This document shows positions 10,604-19,923 of a stretch of 64,000 nucleotides of DNA, piece after piece (the stretch's first letter is position 1; each line of letters starts with the position of its first letter). This stretch comes from Bradyrhizobium sp. B124 (lineage in GTDB: Bacteria > Pseudomonadota > Alphaproteobacteria > Rhizobiales > Xanthobacteraceae). The notes below the pieces were generated by a model. The model was given only the letters and a program-made list of their open reading frames with translations, had not been told where the DNA came from and ran no database searches. The stretch covers positions 4,778,001 through 4,842,000 of the forward strand of contig NZ_CP152413.1 of assembly GCF_038967635.1 (NCBI RefSeq), given 5' to 3'. The position numbers were made by a program, and so were the translations under genes.

Positions 10604-12040
10604 GTGAGCTTCGTCGAGCGTCACGGCCTGTGGTCGGATGAGCAGAAGGAGGCCGCGAACCGCCTCCGCCGCATCGTCGAGGAGAAGAACCTCGAAGTCA
10701 TCCGCCTGTCATTCCCGGACCAGCACGGCATCCTGCGCGGCAAGACGCTGATCGCCAGTGAAGCGGTGCGTTCGCTGGAGGGCGGCTGCTCGATCACCAC
10801 GACGATGCTCGCCAAGGACACCTCGCACAAGACGGTGTTTCCGGTGTTCACCGCAGGCGGCGGCTTCGGCATGAAGGAGATGGAAGGCGCGGCCGACGTG
10901 CTGATGGTCGCCGACCCCACCACGTTCCGCGTACTGCCCTGGGCGGAGAACACCGGCTGGCTGCTCTGCGACCTCTATTTCAGCGACGGACGGCCGGTGC
11001 CGTTCGCGACCCGCAATCTCTATCGCAAGGTGCTCGATCAGCTCGCAAGCCGCGGCTACGATTTCGTCGCCGGCCTCGAGGTCGAATTCCATCTGTTCAG
11101 GCTCGACGACGCCCACATGGCGCCGGAGGATGCCGGCCAGCCCGGCCGGCCGCCGTCGGTCAGCCTGCTGTCGCACGGCTATCAGTATCTCACCGAGCAG
11201 CGCTACGATCAGATGGAGCCGGCGCTCGAGATCATTCGCCGCGACATCATCGCGCTCGACCTGCCCTTGCGCACGGTCGAGGTCGAGTTCGGCCCGAGCC
11301 AGTGCGAATTCACCTTCGCGCCCACCGTGGGGCTTGCGCCCGCCGACATCATGGTGCTGTTCCGTTCCGCGGTGAAGCAGATCGCGCGCCGCCACGGCTA
11401 TCACGCGACCTTCATGTGCCGGCCGAAACTGCCGAACGTGTTCGCGAGCGGCTGGCACCTGCACCAGTCGCTGGTGTCGCGCGCGGGCGGCGAGAACGCC
11501 TTCATGGCCAAGGAGACCGGCGAGCCGCTGAGCCCGCTCGGCCGCGCCTGGCTCGCGGGCCTGATCGAGCATGCACGCGCCTCGACCGTGTTCACGACGC
11601 CGACCATCAACGGCTACAAGCGCTACCGCTCCTATTCGCTGGCGCCCGATCGCGCGATCTGGGGCCGCGACAACCGCGGCGTGATGATCCGCGTGCTCGG
11701 CGGCACGAATGATCCGGCAACGCGGCTGGAGAACCGGATCGGCGAGCCGGCCGCCAATCCCTATCTCTATATGGCAAGCCAAATCCTCTCCGGCCTCGAC
11801 GGCGTCGACCGCAAGCTCGATCCCGGCCCGTCCGCCGACACGCCCTACGAGACCAAGGCCGCGCTCTTGCCGAAATCACTGCGCGAAGCCGTGTTCGCGC
11901 TTCAAGACGATCCGTTCTTCCGCCAGGCGCTGGGGCCCGAGTTCGTCGACTATTACGTCTTCATCAAGAACGCGGAGATCGAGCGTTTCCAGGCCGAGGT
12001 GTCGGACTGGGAGCAGCGCGAATATTTCGAAATGTTTTGA
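10604..12040 (+). CDS. Glutamine synthetase-family ligase (possible gamma-glutamyl-amine ligase)
   Basis: A 478-residue GS-fold ligase starting at GTG with GAGAGGAG about 8 nt upstream. The longer ATG-initiated frame is coded by the repeat at 10501 and is rejected. It has the beta-grasp N-terminus (about 20-100), GLEVEFHLF with metal-binding glutamates, EFGPSQCEF, and SGWHLHQSL for substrate/ATP binding. It differs from housekeeping GlnA and resembles the group that includes PuuA and gamma-glutamylanilide synthase. Partnering with a Rieske oxygenase suggests it glutamylates an amine before or after oxidation. Its last 61 codons are duplicated downstream. Confidence 0.85.
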   Translation: MSFVERHGLWSDEQKEAANRLRRIVEEKNLEVIRLSFPDQHGILRGKTLIASEAVRSLEGGCSITTTMLAKDTSHKTVFPVFTAGGGFGMKEMEGAADVLMVADPTTFRVLPWAENTGWLLCDLYFSDGRPVPFATRNLYRKVLDQLASRGYDFVAGLEVEFHLFRLDDAHMAPEDAGQPGRPPSVSLLSHGYQYLTEQRYDQMEPALEIIRRDIIALDLPLRTVEVEFGPSQCEFTFAPTVGLAPADIMVLFRSAVKQIARRHGYHATFMCRPKLPNVFASGWHLHQSLVSRAGGENAFMAKETGEPLSPLGRAWLAGLIEHARASTVFTTPTINGYKRYRSYSLAPDRAIWGRDNRGVMIRVLGGTNDPATRLENRIGEPAANPYLYMASQILSGLDGVDRKLDPGPSADTPYETKAALLPKSLREAVFALQDDPFFRQALGPEFVDYYVFIKNAEIERFQAEVSDWEQREYFEMF

Positions 12041-12050
12041 TTGCCTGACC

Positions 12051-12151
12051 GTCATCCTGAGGTGCGAGCCCTTGCGAGCCTCGAAGGATGCACGGCCCGG
12101 CTGGTGGCCGTCGACCCTTCGAGACGCGCTACGCGCTCCTCGGGGTGACGG
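12051..12151. repeat. Palindromic repeat, CGTCATCCTGAGG family, in duplication unit 1
   Basis: GTCATCCTGAGGTGCGAGC on the left and GCGCTCCTCGGGGTGACGG on the right are approximate inverses, with CCTCGAAGGATG / CCCTTCGAG inside. Its duplicate is at 12448. Confidence 0.82.
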
Positions 12152-12178
12152 GGTTGAAATTAGTGCGCAGATTGCGCC

Positions 12179-12253
12179 TCAAATCCCCAGGTACTTGTGC
12201 TGCAGCTCCGGCTCGGCGATCAGCTGCTCGCTGGTGCCGCTCCACACCGTCTT
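12179..12253 (-). pseudogene. livF 3'-end remnant
   Basis: 75 bases matching the final 25 codons of livF (at 12576-12650), including its stop codon, with a few substitutions. On the minus strand its upstream side runs straight into the duplicated GS fragment, so it has no start, no ATPase domain and no function as a protein. It was left by the tandem duplication. Confidence 0.88.
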
Positions 12254-12436
12254 GCCGCGCTCTTGCCGAAATCGCTGCGCGAAGCGGCGTTCGCGCTCAG
12301 CGACGATCCGTTCTTCCGCCAGGCGCTGGGGCCCGAATACGTCGACTATTACGTCTTCATCAAGAACGCGGAGATCGAGCGTTTCCAGGCCGAGGTGTCG
12401 GACTGGGAGCAGCGCGAATATGTCGAGATGTTTTGA
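12254..12436 (+). pseudogene. GS-like ligase C-terminal remnant
   Basis: Encodes the last 60 residues of the upstream ligase (LLPKSLREA to the stop) with four amino-acid differences: V to A, Q to S, F to Y and F to V. It has no start of its own. An ATG at 12197 gives a 79-residue frame, but its first part is antisense livF sequence, so a real product is unlikely. The frame has nonetheless remained open. Confidence 0.85.
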
Positions 12437-12447
12437 CTGCTCGACCC

Positions 12448-12548
12448 GTCATCCTGAGGTGCGAGCACTTGCGAGCCTCGAAGGATGCACGGCCCGGCCG
12501 GTGGCCGTCGACCCTTCGAGACGCGCTACGCGCTCCTCAGGGTGACGG
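12448..12548. repeat. Palindromic repeat, CGTCATCCTGAGG family, in duplication unit 2
   Basis: Second copy of the repeat at 12051, ending GCTCCTCAGGGTGACGG. It lies just downstream of the livF stop and may act as a bidirectional end structure between livF and the GS-like region. Confidence 0.82.
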
Positions 12549-12575
12549 GGTTGAAATTAGTGCGCAGATTGCGCC

Positions 12576-13296
12576 TCAAATCCCCAGGTACTTGTGCTGC
12601 AGATCCGGCTCCGCGATCAACTGCTCGCTCGTCCCGCTCCACACCGTCTTGCCGCGCTCGATGATGTAGTGGCGGTCGGCGATGCGGGTGAGGTTTCCGA
12701 CGTTCTTGTCGATGACCAGCACCGACTGCCCGCGTCCCTTCAGCATCGACAGGCAGCTCCAGATCTCATCGCGGATCAACGGCGCAAGGCCTTCGGTGGC
12801 CTCGTCGAGGATCAGGAGCCTCGGGTTGGTCATCAGCGCGCGGCCGATCGCGAGCATCTGCTGCTCGCCGCCGGACAGCGTGATGCCCATATTGCTGGTG
12901 CGTTCGGCGAGCCGCGGGAACAGCGCATGGATCTTGTCGATCGTCCAGGGATCGGAGGCGCCCAGCCGATTGCCTGATGCGGCGACGAGATTTTCGCGCA
13001 CCGTCAGGTTCGGAAAGATCTGGCGGCCCTCCGGCACGAGGCCGATGCCGAGCTTTGCTATCCTGTACGACGGCAGGCCGCGCACCGCCTCGCCGGCGAA
13101 GCGGATGGCGCCTGATCGCGCGGGCGTCAGGCCCATGATCGAGCGGATGGTCGTGGTCTTGCCCATGCCGTTGCGGCCCATCAGAGCGACCATCTCGCCC
13201 GCTTTGATCTGCAACGACAGGCCGTACAGCACCTGGCTCAACCCGTAGCAGGTCTCGATCGCGTCGACTTCGAGCAGGGTTTCAGCGGTTTTAATA

Positions 13297-13304
<8 letters not shown>
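12576..13304 (-). CDS. livF: Branched-chain amino acid-type ABC transporter ATP-binding protein LivF
   Basis: A 242-residue ATPase of the hydrophobic amino-acid uptake (HAAT) family. It has Walker A GRNGMGKTT (about residue 43), signature LSGGEQQ (about 144) and Walker B LLILDEATEGL (about 164). The last gene of a livKHMGF set, it overlaps livG by 8 bp. In this aromatic-rich neighbourhood the importer may take up aromatic acids and not only Leu/Ile/Val, but that is inference. Its 3' end is duplicated at 12179-12253. Confidence 0.93.
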
Positions 13305-14068
<764 letters not shown>

Positions 14069-14076
<8 letters not shown>

Positions 14077-15016
14077 GGTTCATCCTCCCGAGCAGGCCCA
14101 TGATGCCACCGCGCGCGAACAGCACGATCAACAGCAGCACCGGGCCGAGGATCAGTCCCGAATATTCGGTGAACTGGGACAGCAGCTCCTCGAGCAGCAG
14201 ATAGACGATCGCGCCGACGACAGGGCCGAACAGCGAGCCCATGCCGCCGAGGATCACCATCACCATGAGGTCGCCGGAGCGGGTCCAGTACATCACGGCA
14301 GGGCTGACGAAGTCGGTGTTGTTGGCAAGCAGCGCGCCGGCCAGGCCGCAGATCGTGCCGGCGATGACGAAACAGACCAGGCGGTAGCGGTTGGCATGGA
14401 AGCCGATCGCCTGCATGCGCTGCTCATTGGAGCGGACGCCCTGCACCACGAGGCCGAAGCGCGAATTGACGATGCGCCAGATCAGATAGAGGCCGCCGAA
14501 CAGGCAGGCGAGACAGAGATAATAGAACTGGTTGCGGTCCGACAGATTGATCAGGCCGGCGAAATCGCTGCGCTTGTAGACGGTCAGCCCGTCGTCGCCG
14601 CCGTAGCGCGACAGCGCGGAGGCGACGTAATAGGCCATCTGCGCAAAGGCCAGCGTGATCATGATGAAGTAGACGCCGCGGGTGCGCAGCGAGAGCGCGC
14701 CGATCAGAAGCGCAAACAGCGCCGAGACCGCGAGCGCCACCGGCCACTGGATGAAGCCGGAGCCGATGCCCTCGGCGGCGAGGATGCCGACGGCATAGCC
14801 GCCGATGCCGAGATAGGCGGCATGGCCAAAGCTCATCATGCCGCCATAGCCCATGATCAGATTGAGGCTCGCCGCCGCCAGCGCATAGATCGCGATGCGG
14901 GTGAACAGCGTGAGGATGAAGATATTGCCGGTGACAGCCGAATAGACCGGCAGCAGGACCAGCGCGGCGCACAGCAGCGCCGCGACGGCATTGGAGGCGT
15001 TGAGCTTGGGCATCAT
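14069..15016 (-). CDS. livM: Branched-chain amino acid-type ABC transporter permease LivM
   Basis: A 315-residue inner-membrane permease with about 8-10 hydrophobic segments. The family motif region GYGGMMSFGHAAYLGIGGYA (about residues 55-74) is plain, followed by the conserved LRTRGVYFIMITLAFAQM segment. It overlaps livH by 4 bp. It pairs with LivH to form the membrane channel of the importer. Confidence 0.93.
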
Positions 15017-15930
15017 CGTTTGGCCGCCGGGAACAGCCCCTCGGGCCGCAGCACAAGGATGATCGCCATCAAGAGATAGATCAGCATCGAGGACAGCGCC
15101 GGCGCCGCGGTCGAGGCCGCCGCACCGCTCAACACCTTGCGCAGCAGGTCGGGCAGGAAGGCGCGGCCCATCGTGTCGATGATGCCGACGAAGACCGCGG
15201 CCATGAAGGCGCCGCGGATCGAGCCGATGCCACCGATCACGATGATGACGAAGGCGAGGATCAGGATGTTCTCGCCCATGCCGATCTGCACGGTGAGGAT
15301 CGGCGCCTGCATCAGCCCGGCGAGACCGGCAAGCGCGGCGCCAAGGCCGAACACCAGCGTGAACAGCAGCTTGATGTTGATGCCAAGCGCCCCGATCATC
15401 TCGCGGTTGGAGGCGCCGGCGCGGATCAGCATGCCGACGCGGGTGCGCATCACGACGAGATAGAGCATCGCGGCGACCGCCAGCGCGACCACGATGATCA
15501 TCAGCCGGTAGGCCGGGTAAAACACGCCGGGAATGATCTGCACCGGCACGGTGAGCCAGGCCGGCAGCGGCAGCGCGAGACCGGCCGGGCCCCAGATCAG
15601 CCGGACGGCGTCGTTGAAGAACAGGATCAAGCCGAACGTTGCCAGCACCTGGTCGAGATGGTCGCGGCCGTAGAGATGCCGGAGCGCGACATATTCCAGC
15701 ACGATGCCGAGCAGCAGCGTGGCGCCCAGCGCCAGCAGCGCGCCGAGTACAAAACTGCCGGTCCAGGCCACGAAGGTCGCCGCGAAATAGGCGCCCATCA
15801 TATAGAGCGAGCCGTGCGCCAGATTGACGAAATCCATGATGCCGAACACCAGCGTCAGTCCGGCCGCCAGCAGGAACAGCAGCAGGCCGAATTGCAGGCC
15901 GTTCAGCAGTTGTTCGACGACGAGATACAT
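15013..15930 (-). CDS. livH: Branched-chain amino acid-type ABC transporter permease LivH
   Basis: A 305-residue permease with about 8 membrane segments and the LivH signature GIMDFVNLAHGSLYMMGAY near the N-terminus, plus GGIGSIRGA near residue 215. The reading frame continues 222 bases upstream through a palindromic repeat, so the start was placed at the ATG with AAGGA 5 nt upstream, which gives the usual length. It follows livK after about 270 bp that contains the repeat. Confidence 0.93.
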   Translation of the reverse strand: MYLVVEQLLNGLQFGLLLFLLAAGLTLVFGIMDFVNLAHGSLYMMGAYFAATFVAWTGSFVLGALLALGATLLLGIVLEYVALRHLYGRDHLDQVLATFGLILFFNDAVRLIWGPAGLALPLPAWLTVPVQIIPGVFYPAYRLMIIVVALAVAAMLYLVVMRTRVGMLIRAGASNREMIGALGINIKLLFTLVFGLGAALAGLAGLMQAPILTVQIGMGENILILAFVIIVIGGIGSIRGAFMAAVFVGIIDTMGRAFLPDLLRKVLSGAAASTAAPALSSMLIYLLMAIILVLRPEGLFPAAKR

Positions 15931-15999
15931 GGATCCTTCAATGGGCTGAAACAAAACAGGGGCAGTGCGCGCGCAGTCGCGTTGCACGCTGCGCGTTCT

Positions 16000-16178
16000 C
16001 CCTCGCCCCGCTCTTGCGGGGAGAGGGTTGGGGTGAGGGGCTGCCTCCGCAGACCGGACTCGTGGAGAGTCCCCCTCACCGGATTGCTTCGCGCATAGCC
16101 GAAGCTGCGCTTCGGCGTCCTTCGTCAAGAACGGCCACCGGAGGCGGCCCATGCTCTCCCCGCAAGAGCGGGGCGAGG
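16000..16178. repeat. Palindromic repeat, CCCTCGCCCCGCTCTTGCGGGGAG family (family B)
   Basis: CCTCGCCCCGCTCTTGCGGGGA on the left and the inverse TCCCCGCAAGAGCGGGGCGAGG on the right enclose about 130 bp, including a GAAGCTGCGCTTC hairpin. It sits between livK and livH and could tune their relative expression by stopping or protecting transcripts. Other copies are at 35654, 55857 and 56753. Confidence 0.88.
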
Positions 16179-16200
16179 TGAAGAAAAAGGCGCCCGCCCC

Positions 16201-17373
16201 TCACTTCATCGCGCACTTGTCGTGGAATTTGTCCTGGTCGTCCTTGACGATGGTCGCGACCGTCTTCAGCGAGAGCTGGCCGTCGGCGTCCTTGACCACG
16301 TCCTGCAGGTAGAAGTTCTGGATCGGGATGTGGTTGTTGCCATACTTGAACGGGCCGCGCAGCGACTTGAAGTTGGCCTTCTCCATCTCCGCCTTCATGG
16401 CGTCCTTCTTGGTGAGGTCGCCCTTCACCGCGACGACGGCGCTGTTGATCAGCTGGGCGGCGTCATAGGCCTGGGCGCCGTAATAGGTCGGGCGCAGGCC
16501 GGGATACTTCTTGCGATAGTCCTCGACGAACTTCTTGTTCTCGGCGTTCGGCAGGTCGTTGACCCATTCCTGCGCGCCGGGAATGCCAATCGCGTTGTCC
16601 TTCTGCAGCGGCAGCGACAATTCGTCGACGGTGAAGGCGGTATAGAGCGGGATCTGCGCCTTGATGCCGGCCTGGGCGTACTGGTTCAGGAACTGGACGC
16701 CGGCGGCGCCCGGATAGAACACGAAAATCGACTCGGCCTTGGAGTTGCGCGCCTTGGTCAGCTCCGCGGAGAAGTCGAGCTGGCTCGGCCACACCGTGTA
16801 TTCCTCGCCGACCACCTCGCCCTTGAAGGTGCTCTTCACGCCCGCGAGCATGTCCTTGCCGGCGGCATAGTTCGGGCCGATCAGGAACACCGACTTGACG
16901 CCCTTCTGGTTCATGTAGAGGCCCATCGCGGCGGGCGTCTGGTCGTTCTGCCAGGAGGTCGAGAACACGTAAGGCGAGCACAATTCGCCGGCGAGCTGCG
17001 ACGGACCGGCATTGGCCGAGATCAGGAAGGTTTTCGAATCGACCGCGGTCTTCAGCGACGCCAGCAGCACGTTCGACCAGATGTAGCCGACGATGAAATC
17101 GACCTTGTCGGACTGCACCAGCTTCTCGGTCTTCTGCTTGCCGACGTCGGGCTTCTGCTGGTCGTCCTCGTAGATCACCTCGACCGGCTTGCCATCGATC
17201 TTGCGGCCAAGGTGGTCGAGCGCGAGCTCGAACGAATTGCGCATGTCGTTGCCGATCACGGCGGTCGGACCGCTGAAGGTCGAGACAAAGCCGATCCTGA
17301 CGCTGTCAGCCGCCGTCGCGGGCTGCGCGAGCGCCAAAGCCGTGGCGCCTGCCAGCCAGAATGCCTTTTTCAT
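16201..17373 (-). CDS. livK: Branched-chain amino acid-type ABC transporter substrate-binding protein
   Basis: A 390-residue periplasmic binding protein of the type I (Leu/Ile/Val, aromatic-acid) family. It has a signal peptide MKKAFWLAGATALALAQPATA with cleavage before ADSV, followed by VRIGFVSTFSGPTAVIG. Six codons of an upstream frame are excluded because a strong GAGGAGGGG site precedes this ATG. It heads the liv operon. The ligand cannot be read from sequence; homologues of this group bind amino acids or benzoate-like acids. Confidence 0.9.
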   Translation of the reverse strand: MKKAFWLAGATALALAQPATAADSVRIGFVSTFSGPTAVIGNDMRNSFELALDHLGRKIDGKPVEVIYEDDQQKPDVGKQKTEKLVQSDKVDFIVGYIWSNVLLASLKTAVDSKTFLISANAGPSQLAGELCSPYVFSTSWQNDQTPAAMGLYMNQKGVKSVFLIGPNYAAGKDMLAGVKSTFKGEVVGEEYTVWPSQLDFSAELTKARNSKAESIFVFYPGAAGVQFLNQYAQAGIKAQIPLYTAFTVDELSLPLQKDNAIGIPGAQEWVNDLPNAENKKFVEDYRKKYPGLRPTYYGAQAYDAAQLINSAVVAVKGDLTKKDAMKAEMEKANFKSLRGPFKYGNNHIPIQNFYLQDVVKDADGQLSLKTVATIVKDDQDKFHDKCAMK

Positions 17374-17546
17374 ATTCACTCCCCTCCTCAACCAAAGATC
17401 CCGCCAGGCTTGATCACGAGGGCCCGGGGGTCACGCTTTGCGCGCGCCGTTCTGTGACGTGTTTTGTGCGCGATATCGCAGGTGTGCAGCAAGCACGAAC
17501 CGACGGCTCCCGATTAGAACCTTCGGTGCATACCCCAGCACCTTGC

Positions 17547-17576
17547 ATCATAATTCGTCCAAATCGACCATTGCAA
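17547..17576 (-). promoter_or_regulatory. Possible sigma70-type promoter of livK
   Basis: On the minus strand TTGCAA (17576-17571), an 18-bp spacer and TATGAT (17552-17547) fit a -35/-10 pair, about 175 bp before livK. It lies in the 385-bp divergent interval 17374-17758, where nothing else stands out apart from lower GC near 17540-17590. The long leader could carry regulation, but no riboswitch-like fold was recognised. Confidence 0.35.
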
Positions 17577-17758
17577 GAAATATAATGCCGGTTGCGTAGG
17601 CAACGATTGTCGCAGGGCCCGATGTAGGCCGAGGAGAACAGCAGCAGGCTTTAACGATCCGGTAAAGCACCCGGAAACCACGGGCCGGCGAAGGCGCTGC
17701 GGGCTTCATGGTCTTGAAAGCATCACCGGGCGACGCTGGGTCCAAAGGGATGCGTCGC

Positions 17759-18301
17759 ATGTTGAACTATATCTTCGGCTTCAACGCCCGGATGGGCCGG
17801 TTGGCCTTTTTCTTCTGCACCTTGGTGGCGGGCCTTGGCTTTGTGATGCTGGTCTACGGGATCACGGGCAATGTGCCGCGCGGCAGGACGGACGTGCTGC
17901 TGGCGCAGGCATCGAACAGCTCCGCATTGATCATTGCCTTCTATGGCCTGCTCGTTGTCTGCTTCCTGCTGCAGTCGATGCGGGTGCGTGACATCGGATG
18001 GGATCCGGTCTGTGTGATGACGGCATGGATCGCCCTCATCGTGCTCGACAAGGCCATTGCCGGACGATTTCCCGAATACGCGCTGACCTACCAGCACACC
18101 GGAACGGTGGTCGGTGCGCTCGCCAATGCCGCGATGAACTTCGTCCTGACGTTCTGGCCGGGCAGCCGCTCCGAAGAAGCGCCGCCGTTGCCGCGCGAGA
18201 CCGGCGGCGACGGGCTGTTTGAAAGAAACAGCGCACCCGCCGCAGCCGGCAGCCGGGTTGCGCGCATCGCCAACGGCGAGTTCGGCGGAAAGACGCGCTA
18301 G
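17759..18301 (+). CDS. DUF805-like inner-membrane protein
   Basis: A 180-residue membrane protein with the DUF805-style N-terminus (YIFGFNARMGRLAFFF) and about four hydrophobic segments (roughly residues 15-35, 55-80, 85-105 and 120-140). The soluble C-terminal tail has a Pro/Glu-rich stretch. The frame extends upstream, but the chosen ATG has AAAGGGA 8 nt away. It is a single gene divergent from livK. The function of DUF805 proteins is not well defined. Confidence 0.7.
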   Translation: MLNYIFGFNARMGRLAFFFCTLVAGLGFVMLVYGITGNVPRGRTDVLLAQASNSSALIIAFYGLLVVCFLLQSMRVRDIGWDPVCVMTAWIALIVLDKAIAGRFPEYALTYQHTGTVVGALANAAMNFVLTFWPGSRSEEAPPLPRETGGDGLFERNSAPAAAGSRVARIANGEFGGKTR

Positions 18302-18318
18302 CGACCGCGCACGCTACC

Positions 18319-18450
18319 GTCGTCCCTGCGAAAGCAGGGACCCATAACCACCGTCCTGTGTTGTCGGAGCGAGCTGTGGCCCCAGCATCGCAAACCAATG
18401 ACCATTCGTGGTTATGGGGCCCGGATCGCGCTTCGCTTGTCCGGGACGAC
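18319..18450. repeat. Palindromic repeat, family A
   Basis: Left arm GTCGTCCCTGCGAAAGCAGGGA has stem CCCTGC and loop GAAA; the right arm GCTTGTCCGGGACGAC is more diverged. The core contains GAGCTGTGGCCCCAGC, similar to the core of the 52606 copy. It lies between convergent genes. Confidence 0.82.
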
Positions 18451-18494
18451 GCGGAGTTTGTGGCGCCGTCACGGCGCCACGCGTTGAAGGCCGA

Positions 18495-19391
18495 TCACCC
18501 TTGATCCACCGCCCACTCGGCGCCGTCGATCGCATAGGGCGCGTGGCGGAAATCCCGGATGGTCGCGACCTTGTCGGCCGACCAGTCGAGCAGCATGAAC
18601 GATCGCGGCGGCCCACCGTGTGCGCTCGGATTGAACACCAGGATCGCGGGACGTCCCTCGACCTGTCCGGTCACCAGGTGCCAGTCGTCGATCTTCGAAT
18701 AATTGCCGAAGTAGCGTGACACCTCGGCCTTGCCGTTCAGCCGTGTCTTGTTGACAAGCTCGAGCCTGATGTCATCGGCGATCATGGCGCGGATGGCATC
18801 GAAGTCGCGGTCGTTGAAGCGGCCGACATAGGCGTTCAGCCTGGTGCGATCGGCCGGCGACAGGCCGGGCCGCGGCGCATCGTCGGGCTCGCGGGAGAAC
18901 GCGCGCAGTTGCGTGCGTCCGCGGTGCAGCGTGGCCTTCACCGCGGGCAGGCTGAAATCCATGATGCCGCAGACTTCCTGCAACGAGCAGCCGAGAACAT
19001 CCATCAGGATCACGCTGGAACGCTGCGCAACCGGCAGCCGCATGAAGGTGCGCAGGCTGCTTGCTGCGATCTCACGGCGGCCGACGTCGTCAAGGTCTCC
19101 GGCCATCATGTCCACCTCCTCCGGCGCGTGGAGCGCTTCCTGGCGGTTGCGCCGCCTGAGGAAATCGAGCGCGGTGTTGTGCGCGATCCGGAACAGCCAA
19201 GCTTCCGGGTGCTGGATCGGGGCTGCAGGCGCGAAGGCTTCCATCGCCTTGATCAGCGCGTCCTGCAGCACATCCTCGCCGTCGATGACCGATCCGACCA
19301 TGCGGGCGCAGTAGCGATGCAGCCTTGGCCGCATCGCCGCCAGCAGCGCCTCGACCTCGGTCGCGGCCGGCGCTTGGGGTGGTGACGTCAT
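18495..19391 (-). CDS. ECF-type RNA polymerase sigma factor with C-terminal SnoaL-like domain
   Basis: A 298-residue group IV sigma factor. Region 2 spans about residues 12-80 (with DGEDVLQDALIKAM) and region 4 about 125-175 (LPVAQRSSVILMDVLG then helix-turn-helix SLPAVKATLHRGR). The remaining 110 residues form an NTF2/SnoaL-like fold, as in ECF families (for example ECF41) where the tail modulates activity in place of a separate anti-sigma factor. An upstream frame extension is rejected because sigma region 2 begins soon after this ATG. It probably forms an operon with the small gene upstream at 19436-19744. Confidence 0.88.
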   Translation of the reverse strand: MTSPPQAPAATEVEALLAAMRPRLHRYCARMVGSVIDGEDVLQDALIKAMEAFAPAAPIQHPEAWLFRIAHNTALDFLRRRNRQEALHAPEEVDMMAGDLDDVGRREIAASSLRTFMRLPVAQRSSVILMDVLGCSLQEVCGIMDFSLPAVKATLHRGRTQLRAFSREPDDAPRPGLSPADRTRLNAYVGRFNDRDFDAIRAMIADDIRLELVNKTRLNGKAEVSRYFGNYSKIDDWHLVTGQVEGRPAILVFNPSAHGGPPRSFMLLDWSADKVATIRDFRHAPYAIDGAEWAVDQG

Positions 19392-19435
19392 GATGGCTCC
19401 GCCAGATCGCTTCAAGGCAAGTCGGTTCACCCGGT

Positions 19436-19744
19436 TCACGGCGCATCCAGCATACGATAGTTTCCGACAATCACAGCACTGCGAACCAGCGGCGGCTCGG
19501 CGCAACGATCGCGGATGCCGTCCTGGAAGGCCTGGAAGGCCGCCAGCTTCGGGATCGGGCTCGAGCCGTCATCGGCCGCGGTCTCGACCATATGGATGAA
19601 GGTGTCGTCCTCCAGCCGCAGGGTCATATAGCGCACGCCATCCGGGTTTGCCGCCTTCAGCTCGGCGAACACCGCCGCAACCAGCGCGGCATTCTTGTCC
19701 GCCATTTCCGGCTTGGTCTTGTACCTGATCAGGGTCCGTCTCAT
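19436..19744 (-). CDS. Small protein, possible antibiotic-monooxygenase-like (ferredoxin-fold) domain
   Basis: A 102-residue soluble protein lying 44 bp upstream of the sigma-factor gene on the same strand. It begins TLIRYKTKPEMADKN and has IHMVETAADD in the middle, a pattern seen in dimeric alpha/beta-barrel (ABM-like) proteins. No catalytic residues can be named. Co-transcription with the sigma gene suggests it is part of the same stress response. The family call is tentative. Confidence 0.6.
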   Translation of the reverse strand: MRRTLIRYKTKPEMADKNAALVAAVFAELKAANPDGVRYMTLRLEDDTFIHMVETAADDGSSPIPKLAAFQAFQDGIRDRCAEPPLVRSAVIVGNYRMLDAP

Positions 19745-19923
19745 CGCAGCCTCCTTGGCCTGGTTCTGCGGCCCGAACAGGCCGCGTCATACCCAAGGAC
19801 GTTTGCCGGCGGTCAAAGGATGCGGTCCGGCAAAAATAATTCTTTGCCGCATCCTTTGCCCATCCCGGATCGTCTTGTCGACGAGCGCGCCGCAACCCAG
19901 CGGCACGCCAACGGAGAACGACC

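Larger units (their letters stand above)
11858..12650. repeat. Tandem duplication of about 397 bp spanning the ligase and livF 3' ends
   Basis: Unit 1 is 11858-12253 and unit 2 is 12254-12650. Each unit holds the last 183 bases of the GS-like gene, a CGTCATCCTGAGG repeat and the end of livF in antisense. GCCGCGCTC occurs at 11858, 12254 and 12651, i.e. at both ends and the junction, consistent with duplication between 9-bp microhomologies. The GS parts differ at 11 of 183 bases by eye, and the rest at a handful of sites plus one indel, so the event is not recent. Confidence 0.9.

Noticed and set aside
12197..12436. A 79-residue open frame across the duplication junction
   Set aside because: Its first third is antisense livF sequence and the rest is a copied ligase tail; no ribosome site. 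Annotated as a remnant.
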